DNA of 6,762 bases from Kineosporiaceae bacterium. GTDB lineage: Bacteria; Actinomycetota; Actinomycetes; Actinomycetales; Angustibacteraceae. The stretch lies in the NCBI GenBank assembly GCA_027345905.1, contig DAIETC010000155.1:1-6762 (forward strand), given 5' to 3'. Both the position numbers and the translations under genes were made by a program. The notes below the pieces were generated by a model. That model saw only the letters and a program-made list of their open reading frames with translations, had not been told where the DNA came from and did not search any database. Of this stretch, positions 1-5,587 are shown piece after piece; the stretch's first letter is position 1, and each line of letters begins with the position of its first letter.

Positions 1-534
1 CTGCTCACCTACGACGAGAACACCGCGGGCGGCCTGATGACGACCGAGCCGGTCGTGCTGGCCCCCGACGCGACCATCGCCGAAGCGCTTGCCGTCGTGC
101 GTCGCGCCGAGCTCAGCCCCGCCCTGGCGTCCAACGTGTACGTCTGTCGCCCGCCACTGGAGACCCCAACCGGGCGGTTCCTGGGGCTGGTGCACCTGCA
201 GCGGATGCTGCGCGAGCCGCCGCACGTGGCGATCGGCACCATCTTGGACAAGGACATCGAGGCGCTGCTGCCGAGCGCCACGCTGGGTCAGGTCACCCGG
301 TTTCTCGCGACGTACAACCTGGTCGGGGTGCCGATCGCCGACGACGACGGGCACCTGCTCGGCGCGGTGACCGTCGATGACGTCCTCGACCACATCCTGC
401 CCGACGACTGGCGCGAGGTCGTCGAGCCCGAGCCTGCCCAGCACCCACGTCCGCCGGGCGTCGTCGTCGCCAAAGCGGCCAAGGCACGCAGCAAGCCCAA
501 GAAGCAGCCCAAGGCGGCCCGCCGTGGCCCGTGA
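1..534 (+). CDS. MgtE-like CBS-domain protein lacking the channel domain (5' truncated)
   Basis: The reading frame is open from base 1, so the gene begins outside the window; 177 residues are visible before a TGA at 532-534. The first visible residues (DENTAGGLMTTE) match the junction between the MgtE N-terminal domain and its CBS pair. Two CBS repeats follow, the second ending near GAVTVDDVLDHILPDDW. In MgtE magnesium channels the cytosolic N and CBS domains sense Mg2+ and gate a membrane domain. Here the protein ends after the CBS pair with a basic, Lys/Arg/Pro-rich tail of about 40 residues and no membrane segment, so it is not itself a channel. Such soluble MgtE-N/CBS proteins are common in actinobacteria, often beside a DUF1003 gene as here. 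The role is probably Mg2+ or nucleotide sensing, which is inference. The ATG at codon 13 is internal, not the start. Confidence 0.88.
   Translation: MLTYDENTAGGLMTTEPVVLAPDATIAEALAVVRRAELSPALASNVYVCRPPLETPTGRFLGLVHLQRMLREPPHVAIGTILDKDIEALLPSATLGQVTRFLATYNLVGVPIADDDGHLLGAVTVDDVLDHILPDDWREVVEPEPAQHPRPPGVVVAKAAKARSKPKKQPKAARRGP
511..517 (+). promoter_or_regulatory. Shine-Dalgarno sequence for the DUF1003 gene, inside the upstream CDS
   Basis: AAGGCGG lies 6 bases before the GTG at 524, within the last codons of the upstream CBS gene. It decides the start of the DUF1003 gene and supports translation from the same transcript. Confidence 0.5.
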
Positions 535-1081
535 ACCCCATGCGCCCCGTAGCCGGACGCCGACCCTGGACCAGCCGCTGGAGTCCCGTCGCGCCCTGAT
601 CGCACGCCCCCAGGTCGACGCCGAGGCGTTCGCGCGCTTCGCCGAACGCTTTGCCCGGTTCATGGGCACAGCACGCTTCCTGGTGTACATGACGGTGTTC
701 GTCGCCGTGTGGTTGCTGTGGAACACCCTGGCCCCCACGGCGCTGCAGTTTGACCCGCGCCGGCTGAACTACACCCTGCTCACGCTGATCTTGTCGTTGC
801 AGGCCTCCTACGCGGCGCCCCTCATCCTGCTGGCGCAGAACCGGCAGACCGACCGCGACCGGGTGGTGGGCGAGCAGGACCGGGCTCGCGACGAGCGGGG
901 ACTGGCCGACACCGAATACCTCACGCGGGAGGTCGCCTCGTTGCGCATCGCCATCCGCGAGGTGGCGACTCGCGACTTCGTGCGCTCTGAGCTGCGCGCC
1001 CTGCTCGACGAGCTCGAGGAACGCACGTCACCCCCTGCCGAGCACGACGCGAGCGGGCAGGCGGCGCCGACGTCCGGCTAG
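524..1081 (+). CDS. DUF1003 family two-helix membrane protein
   Basis: This 185-residue protein matches the DUF1003 family: a LDQPLESRR-type leader (residues 15-23), a PxxDxEAFxRFAERxARFxGTxRFL block (29-53), membrane helix 1 at about 50-70 (with VWLLWNTLAP), helix 2 at about 83-105 (LSLQASYAAPLILLAQNRQ), then a charged, probably coiled-coil C-terminal part with the conserved LADTEYLTRE and ATRDFVRSEL segments. The biochemical function of DUF1003 is unknown. I chose the GTG at 524 because it has an AAGGCGG Shine-Dalgarno sequence at 511-517, 6 bases upstream. This start overlaps the previous gene by 11 bases, which suggests coupled translation with the MgtE-like protein. The open frame extends back to about 377, but that part is a shadow of the upstream gene. 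Alternative start: ATG at about 539, which would lose little. Confidence 0.88.
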   Translation: MAREPHAPRSRTPTLDQPLESRRALIARPQVDAEAFARFAERFARFMGTARFLVYMTVFVAVWLLWNTLAPTALQFDPRRLNYTLLTLILSLQASYAAPLILLAQNRQTDRDRVVGEQDRARDERGLADTEYLTREVASLRIAIREVATRDFVRSELRALLDELEERTSPPAEHDASGQAAPTSG

Positions 1082-1144
1082 GCAGACGGGCCGTGGATCC
1101 GGGCGCAGGAACTGACACTTCACCCGAACGGCTCACGTGCCGAT
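1082..1144 (+). other. Short intergenic gap before the ATPase gene
   Basis: These 63 bases separate the DUF1003 stop from the ATPase start. I see no convincing terminator hairpin, TANNNT -10 element close to the GTG at 1145, or Shine-Dalgarno sequence. The ATPase frame is open back to 1082 but has no standard start codon in this gap. The gene may be read from the upstream transcript or from a weak promoter. Confidence 0.4.
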
Positions 1145-3208
1145 GTGCCCCTTATGCCATCTGCCACCCCAGAGACGGTCGCTCTCTCCGAGCGCTTCAG
1201 CCCGCCGGGCGAGCGCGGGGCCTCGCCCGTCGCCGTTCCCCTGTCCAGTGCCACGGGCAGGGAGGCCGGCCGCTCGGTGCGCCGCCGCCTGGGTGAGGTG
1301 CTCGTCGACCAGGGGCTGGTGAGCGAGGAGGAGCTCGCGAGCGCGCTGGCCATGCAGGCCACGGACCCGCCGCCGCGTCGACGCCTGGGTCAGGTCGTGG
1401 CCGACCTCGGCTTCGCGACCGAACGCCAGGTGGCCGAGGCGCTCGCCGCGCACCTGGGACTGGACGCGGCCGACCTGTCCCGCGTCGTCCCCGCCCCCGA
1501 CGTGGTGCGGCTGCTGCCGCGTGCCGTGGCCGAGCGCACCGGCGTGCTCGTGCTGGACCGGCACGAGAACGGGGGGCTCGTCATCGCGACGTCCGACCCC
1601 ACCAACGTCCTGGCCCTGGACGACGTGCGCATGTACACGCAGGCCAGCGAGCTGTTCGTCGTCGTGGCCCCCGCCACCCAGATCAAGGACCAGCTGACGC
1701 GGGCCTGGTCGCTGTCGGAGGACACCTCCGGCGTGAGCATGATCGCCGAAGACATGGAGGAGGCCAACGCCGACGACTTCGGCGCCGGTGACGTCAACGA
1801 CGCGCCGATCGTCAAGCTGGTCAACCAGGTGCTGGCTGACGCTGCCCGGCTGCGCGCCTCCGACATCCACATCGAGATGCAGCGAGACGGCCTGCGCATC
1901 CGGTATCGCGTCGACGGGCTGCTGCGCGACGTGATGACAGCCCCGCGCAGGCTCGGCCCGTCCATCGTGAGCCGGATCAAGATCATGTCCGGCCTGGACA
2001 TCGCCGAGCGTCGCGTCCCGCAGGACGGTCGCAGCCGCATCGTCGTGGACGGGGCGTCGATCGACACCCGGGTGAGCAGCCTGCCGTCGCTGCACGGGGA
2101 GAAGATCGTCGTGCGGCTGCTGACCCGCGCCGACGACGTCCCCACTCTTGAGTCCCTGGGCTTCGAGCCCGACCAGCTCAGCATCTTCCTCGCGGCTCTG
2201 GCGGTGCCCCAGGGGTTGGTGCTGATCACCGGCCCCACCGGTTCGGGCAAGACGAACACGCTGTACGCGGCGATCCACCAGACCATGACCCCGGAGAAGA
2301 ACATCGTCACCCTCGAGGACCCGATCGAGGTGCAGCTGCCCGGGATCACCCAGGTGCAGGTCAACGAGAAGTCGGGGATGACCTTCGAGCGCGGCCTGCG
2401 TTCGATCCTGCGCCAGGACCCCGACATCGTGCTGGTCGGTGAGGTGCGCGACGCCCTGACCGCCGAGCTGGCGCTGAAGGCCTCGTTGACCGGGCACCTG
2501 GTGCTGACCACCTTGCACACCAACTCCGCGGTCGCGGCCCTCACCCGGCTGGTCGACATGGGCGTCGAGCCGTTCCTGGTCGCGTCCTCGCTGACGGCGG
2601 CGGTCGCCCAGCGCCTGGTCCGCAGGCCGTGCGACTCGTGCGCCGAGGGCTACATCCCGGACGACGGGACGCTGGCCCTGCTGGGCCTGCGCCTTGAGGA
2701 CATCCTGGACGCCACGCCTCGCAAGGGCACCGGCTGCCCCGAGTGCGCCGGCACCGGTTACCGCGGCCGCACCGCCGTATACGAGGTGCTGGAGGTCGAC
2801 ACGGCCATGCGCACCGTGCTGATGAGCTCGGCGACCGAGTCCGCAGTGGGGGCGCAGGCACGTGCGGTCGGCATGAAGACGCTGCGCGCAAGCGCACTGG
2901 AGAAGGCCAAGCGCGGCGAGACCACGTTCGAGGAGGCCGTCCGGGTCACCCACTCCGACCACTCCGGGGGGCGGCACTGCCCCTCGTGCGAGCGGGGGGT
3001 CGAGACCGGGATGGTGTTGTGCCCCTGGTGCGCGGCCGCCCTGGACGTCGGCAGCTGCAGCGCGTGCTCGCGCCAGATGGACCCCGACTGGATCGTCTGC
3101 CCCTGGTGCCGGAACACCGGCTCCGGCGAACCGGACACGCCACCGGGCACACCTGCAGCCACGCCACCAGCCATGCCACCGGTCACACCAGCGAACGTCG
3201 GCGCCTAG
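1145..3208 (+). CDS. GspE/PilB-type secretion or pilus-assembly ATPase with C-terminal double zinc ribbon
   Basis: A 687-residue hexameric-type ATPase of the type II secretion/type IV pilus family, which powers pilin or pseudopilin assembly from the cytoplasmic face. Visible in order: an MshEN-type N domain (about 47-190, starting RRLGEVLVDQGL), the ASDIHIE segment of the ATPase N-terminal subdomain (238-244), Walker A GPTGSGKT (363-370), Asp box LEDPIE (390-395), Walker B DPDIVLVGEVRD (425-436), His box GHLVLTTLHTN (450-460), and the PilB-type zinc site C496/C499/C531/C534. All motifs are intact, so it should be active. Beyond the family's usual end are two extra zinc ribbons and a Pro/Thr tail, listed separately. 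The start is uncertain: GTG 1145 and ATG 1154 lack a good Shine-Dalgarno sequence, while GTG 1277 (codon 45, just before the N domain) has AGGGAGG at 1259-1265. No prepilin, GspF/PilC, PilT or prepilin peptidase gene is in the window. Confidence 0.93.
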   Translation: MPLMPSATPETVALSERFSPPGERGASPVAVPLSSATGREAGRSVRRRLGEVLVDQGLVSEEELASALAMQATDPPPRRRLGQVVADLGFATERQVAEALAAHLGLDAADLSRVVPAPDVVRLLPRAVAERTGVLVLDRHENGGLVIATSDPTNVLALDDVRMYTQASELFVVVAPATQIKDQLTRAWSLSEDTSGVSMIAEDMEEANADDFGAGDVNDAPIVKLVNQVLADAARLRASDIHIEMQRDGLRIRYRVDGLLRDVMTAPRRLGPSIVSRIKIMSGLDIAERRVPQDGRSRIVVDGASIDTRVSSLPSLHGEKIVVRLLTRADDVPTLESLGFEPDQLSIFLAALAVPQGLVLITGPTGSGKTNTLYAAIHQTMTPEKNIVTLEDPIEVQLPGITQVQVNEKSGMTFERGLRSILRQDPDIVLVGEVRDALTAELALKASLTGHLVLTTLHTNSAVAALTRLVDMGVEPFLVASSLTAAVAQRLVRRPCDSCAEGYIPDDGTLALLGLRLEDILDATPRKGTGCPECAGTGYRGRTAVYEVLEVDTAMRTVLMSSATESAVGAQARAVGMKTLRASALEKAKRGETTFEEAVRVTHSDHSGGRHCPSCERGVETGMVLCPWCAAALDVGSCSACSRQMDPDWIVCPWCRNTGSGEPDTPPGTPAATPPAMPPVTPANVGA
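1259..1265 (+). promoter_or_regulatory. Possible Shine-Dalgarno for an internal start of the ATPase gene
   Basis: AGGGAGG is the best anti-16S match near the 5' end of the ATPase gene. It sits 11 bases before an in-frame GTG at 1277, which would start the protein at MRRRLGEVL, right at the edge of the N domain. The spacing is longer than ideal, and the match could be chance in G-rich coding DNA. Confidence 0.3.
2975..3205 (+). other. Tandem zinc ribbons and Pro/Thr-rich tail within the ATPase
   Basis: Residues 611-687 of the ATPase form an added domain. Two modules with identical spacing, C-x2-C-x10-C-x2-C, lie 26 residues apart: C612/C615/C626/C629 and C638/C641/C652/C655. Both second pairs read CPWC. 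This fits a double zinc ribbon fold, which usually mediates protein or nucleic-acid contacts. It is followed by a flexible tail rich in TPP and TPA (about 664-682) encoded by short imperfect repeats of the CACGCCACC type. The domain is distinct from the conserved tetracysteine site at 496-534 that PilB-type ATPases normally have. Its function here is unknown. Confidence 0.75.
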
Positions 3209-3224
3209 CATCAAGGTATGTCCC

Positions 3225-3550
3225 TTCCCACGCAGCAGCAGGACCTCGTCGCGCCAGTCCGGGTCGCGCTCACGGCAAATGCGCTGGTGCTCGGGGGCTC
3301 GGTCGATCTGCGGACGCCGGCCCCGCCCCGCCACCTGCCCCACAACGTTCTCGCCGAACGCCGTCATGCCGCTCGTCGGGCGCACGTGGGCGACGGCGAG
3401 CCACCCTTCGGCCACCGGGGCCCACAGCACCAGGTCGGCGAACGACAGATCTGACAGCAGCTACCAGTCACCGACCAGCAGGCCCAGCCACTCGACGTCC
3501 GCGTCGCTCAGCGCGGTGCGCTGGTGCAGCAGGTCGGTCAACGAGGCCAC
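3225..3550 (-). pseudogene. 5' remnant of a PdtaS-type sensor histidine kinase (GAF domain), with nonsense codon
   Basis: Read on the minus strand from a GTG at 3550-3548, this encodes an N-terminus typical of actinobacterial PdtaS-like kinases: ASLTDLLHQRTALSDADVEW, then LLVGDW, stop, LLSDLSFADLVLWAPV, VAHVRPTSGMTAFGENVVG, GRGRRPQIDRA, RICRERDPDWRDEV. In the family the position after GDW is normally Gln (as in M. tuberculosis PdtaS, GEWQLLADLSFAD), so CAG has become TAG at codon 30 (3463-3461). The frame is otherwise unbroken. Family similarity fades right after WRDEV (about 3242), with at most a weak trace to about 3225. The rest of the GAF domain, the second sensor domain, HisKA_2 and HATPase are all absent; the ATPase gene ends convergently at 3208. 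PdtaS kinases phosphorylate ANTAR-type response regulators; this copy cannot. It was recognised from memory of the family, not by a search. Confidence 0.8.
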
Positions 3551-3556
3551 ACGCCG

Positions 3557-3562
3557 AGCCTA
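3557..3562 (-). promoter_or_regulatory. Possible -10 element for leaderless transcription of the kinase remnant
   Basis: On the minus strand TAGGCT matches the actinobacterial TANNNT -10 consensus. It is followed by exactly 6 bases before the GTG at 3550, the spacing expected of a leaderless mRNA. No clear -35 box is seen. If functional, it would drive transcription toward the ATPase gene's 3' end. Confidence 0.35.
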
Positions 3563-3586
3563 GGCACGCCCGCGGACAGCGGCGCA

Positions 3587-3607
3587 CGAGGAGGCCGCAT
3601 CTCCTCG
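3587..3607 (-). terminator. Candidate hairpin terminator downstream of the aldo/keto reductase
   Basis: A 7-bp inverted repeat, CGAGGAG (3587-3593) and CTCCTCG (3601-3607), with a 7-base loop lies about 48 bases beyond the stop of the minus-strand aldo/keto reductase gene. There is no U-tract, which is common for terminators in high-GC actinobacteria, so the call rests on position and structure only. It would insulate the kinase remnant's promoter from the operon upstream. Confidence 0.35.
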
Positions 3608-3654
3608 CTCCTGCGCGCACCACCACGACCGATGGCGACCGCTTCACCGCGGGG

Positions 3655-4695
3655 TCAGATGCCGACGGTTCGCATTCCCTCGGGGTCGTACCGAGCACCC
3701 GCCGGCTGCGGCACCATCGCGTCGATCCGGGCGAGCTCAGCGGCGTCCAGGCGGACGCCTACGGCCGCCGCGTTCTCCTCGACGTGGCACAGGTCGCTGG
3801 TACCGGGAATGGGGACGACTTCCTGGCCCTGATGGAGCAGCCAGGCCAAGGACAGCTGGGCCGGGGTGACCCCCTTCTCACCGGCCAGCTGCCGCACCGC
3901 GTCGAGCAGCCGCAGGTTGTGCTGACGGTTCTCCTCAGCGAACCGAGGTAGCCTGCGCCGGACGTCATTCAGGGCGAGATCCTGCGCCCCGGTGTGCCGG
4001 CCGGTCAGGAAGCCACGGCCCAGCGGCGCGTAGGCGATCAGCCCGATGCCGAGGTCGTGCAGGAGCGGCCGGACCTCGTCCTCGACATCGCGCGACCACA
4101 GCGATTACTCGGTCTGCACGGCGACGAGCGGGTGTACGGCATGCGCCCGTCGAACCGTCTGCGCGCCCGCCTCGCACAGACCCAGATGACCGACCTTGCC
4201 CTGCTGCACCAGCTCGGCCATCGCACCCACCGTTTCCTCGATGGGGATGGTGGGATCGACCCGGTGCGCGAAGTAGACGTCGATGTGATCGACGCCAAGA
4301 CGGCGCAGGGAAGCTTCGCAGGAGGTGCGCACATGCTCGGGGCGGCCGTCGACCGAGCGTCGCATCGTGGCCGGGTCGACAGTGATCCCGAACTTGGTCG
4401 CGAGCACGATCTCGTCGCGTCGGCCTGACAGGACCTTCGCCAGCAGTCTCTCGTTGGTGTATGGGCCGTAGGCATCGGAGGTGTCGAGGAAGGTGCACCC
4501 CACGTCGAGGGCCCGATGCAGGGCGTGGATCGCCGTCTGCTCGTCGACGTCGTCACCGTAGAAGCCCCCGGTCAACCCGATGCAACCCACACCGATGGCG
4601 GAGACCGTCGGCCCGTCGGAGCCGAGCCGGCGGGACGGCATCGAACCGAGGGCCTGACGGGCGCCCTTGGCGCCGGTGGGCTCCGTCGTGCTCAC
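3655..4695 (-). pseudogene. Aldo/keto reductase gene with one in-frame nonsense codon
   Basis: Without the stop, this would encode a 346-residue NADPH-dependent aldo/keto reductase (AKR), close to normal family length. The catalytic tetrad is present: D71 and Y76 (FLDTSDAYG), K101 (LATKFG) and H144 (YFAHRVD). After the break come AYAPLGRGFLTG and the cofactor segment VPIPGTSDLCHVEENAAA. Codon 197 is TAA (4107-4105), between VQTE and SLWSRD. Relatives have Tyr there (QTEYSLWSR), so TAC or TAT to TAA is a single change. The frame continues intact on both sides with no indel, so the mutation is recent or is a base error. As written, the product loses the last barrel strands and the NADPH-binding loop and should be inactive. 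The GTG start at 4695 overlaps the stop of the upstream gene as GTGA and has a purine-rich GGCGGTG upstream, which supports translational coupling. The physiological substrate is unknown. Confidence 0.88.
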
Positions 4696-5480
4696 GCTGT
4701 CACCGCCGCCTGGACCGGGACAGACGCGGGCGGCGTCTGCATGAGCCGCGTCTCAGGGAACTCGGTCTCGTAGGCGTCGGCGAGCGATCGCAGCGCACCC
4801 GCCCCGTCACCGGAGTACGACGCACCGTGCATGACGGCAAGCGTGTGCGGGCGCAGCTCGGCCAACCGCCGCAACGTGGCAGGGACCGCCGGCGCCAGCG
4901 AGCTGGCGTGGAAGATGTGCTCGGTCGCGATGGCGCGCTCGGTCAGGTCCTCGGCGGTCAACGCCGGCGGGTTGCCTGTCTGGCTGAGCAGGTCCCCGCA
5001 CAGCAGCGTCCCCGTAACCTCCTCGAACAGCACGCGCGACTCCCAGTTGTGCGGTACGTGCGCGGTGTCGACGTGCCGGACTCGCCGGGCTCGCAGCTGC
5101 TTGCCACCCAGGTCGATGACCTCCCCGTCGGCCAGCGGGCGCGGCGCCCGGGAGAGCATGTCGTCGAGCGACACCATGCAGCCCGTGGCGCCGTGAGCTA
5201 CCTGCGCCCGCGGTGCGGCCTCGAGGAACTGCTCCACGGCACCGCACTCGTCGGCCTCGACGTGGGAGAAGGCCACCCAGCGCAGGCGGTCGAGGGCAAC
5301 CACAGACGCCACGGCCTCGGACACGAGCCCGAAGAGCCCCTTCATGCCGGTGTGGTAGAGCAGGGGCTCTTCGGCGTCGAGCAGGAACTGGTTGAAGGTG
5401 AACCCGTCCGGGCCCACTTCGCGGATGTATGTCGAGATCCGGTAGATCCCGTCGGCAATCTCGTCGACCGTGGTGTTCAT
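4692..5480 (-). CDS. MBL-fold metallo-hydrolase, ODP (di-iron) type, without flavodoxin domain
   Basis: A 262-residue metallo-beta-lactamase-fold protein resembling the oxygen-binding di-iron domain of A-type flavoproteins. It has H73-x-E75-x-D77-E78 (FSHVEADECG), H141/H144 (TAHVPHNWES), D163 (LLCGDLLSQTG) and H218 (AVMHGASYSGDG). In flavodiiron proteins the motif is HxExDH; here Glu stands where the last His would be. From memory, DEC is usual in this actinobacterial subfamily, so the swap is probably a family trait rather than damage. No flavodoxin domain follows, so an electron donor would have to be separate. No signal peptide or membrane segment is seen, so it is cytosolic. The ATG at 5480 has a strong GGAGG 5 bases upstream (5486-5490). 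It lies between a LuxR-type regulator and a coupled aldo/keto reductase pseudogene, which suggests a redox or detoxification role, as inference. Confidence 0.88.
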   Translation of the reverse strand: MNTTVDEIADGIYRISTYIREVGPDGFTFNQFLLDAEEPLLYHTGMKGLFGLVSEAVASVVALDRLRWVAFSHVEADECGAVEQFLEAAPRAQVAHGATGCMVSLDDMLSRAPRPLADGEVIDLGGKQLRARRVRHVDTAHVPHNWESRVLFEEVTGTLLCGDLLSQTGNPPALTAEDLTERAIATEHIFHASSLAPAVPATLRRLAELRPHTLAVMHGASYSGDGAGALRSLADAYETEFPETRLMQTPPASVPVQAAVTA

Positions 5481-5485
5481 GGCAT

Positions 5486-5490
5486 CCTCC
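5486..5490 (-). promoter_or_regulatory. Strong Shine-Dalgarno for the MBL-fold gene
   Basis: On the minus strand GGAGG is followed by 5 bases and then the ATG at 5480, close to ideal. It sits 3 bases after the end of the large hairpin at 5494-5524, so its access could depend on that structure. Confidence 0.75.
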
Positions 5491-5493
5491 GTG

Positions 5494-5524
5494 GTGAGCC
5501 GGGGCAGTTGCCCCGTGCGCTCAC
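5494..5524 (-). promoter_or_regulatory. Long imperfect hairpin in the leader of the MBL-fold gene
   Basis: Outer arms GTGAGC (5494-5499) and GCTCAC (5519-5524) enclose inner arms CGGGGCA (5500-5506) and TGCCCCG (5509-5515). Only a 2-base centre and a 3-base bulge (5516-5518) break the symmetry, giving about 12-13 paired bases. In the minus-strand transcript it ends 3 bases before the GGAGG of the MBL-fold gene. It could be an operator, an RNA element controlling translation, or a terminator of the LuxR gene. The missing U-tract and the nearness of the ribosome site make simple termination less likely. Confidence 0.55.
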
Positions 5525-5552
5525 ACTGACCCTCGGATCACGTCCGGTCATC

Positions 5553-5587
5553 GGGGGAACCACCCCCTGGCCACCCCTAAACCAGGG
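5553..5587 (-). repeat. G-tract direct and inverted repeats at the end of the LuxR gene
   Basis: On the minus strand, AGGGGTGG (5578-5571) and AGGGGGTGG (5568-5560) form a near-exact direct repeat. The second copy also pairs with CCCCC (5557-5553) as a 5-bp hairpin with a 5-base loop, and CCCTGG/CCAGGG (5587-5582 and 5570-5565) form another stem. The block spans the LuxR stop codon (5579-5577). It could be a terminator or a binding site for a regulator of the downstream gene; the sequence does not decide. Confidence 0.35.

Noticed and set aside
3120..3205. Short repeats of the CACGCCACC type as a possible mobile or CRISPR-like repeat
   Set aside because: They are in-frame codons of the Pro/Thr tail of the ATPase, with imperfect, irregular units and no spacers.
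1133..3430. A 765-codon open frame antisense to the ATPase gene
   Set aside because: Its residue composition (Gly/Arg/His/Asp-rich, no family) is that of a GC-bias shadow. Only its first part, 3430 to about 3225, is real sequence: the kinase remnant, which happens to share this frame.
3218..3454. Plus-strand open frame just after the ATPase gene
   Set aside because: The plus-strand product resembles nothing I know, and the same bases encode clear kinase GAF-domain sequence on the minus strand.
2743..3951. A 402-codon plus-strand open frame spanning the ATPase 3' end and the eroded segment
   Set aside because: Very Arg/Pro-rich, no recognisable domain, and it crosses three features with real coding signals in other frames.
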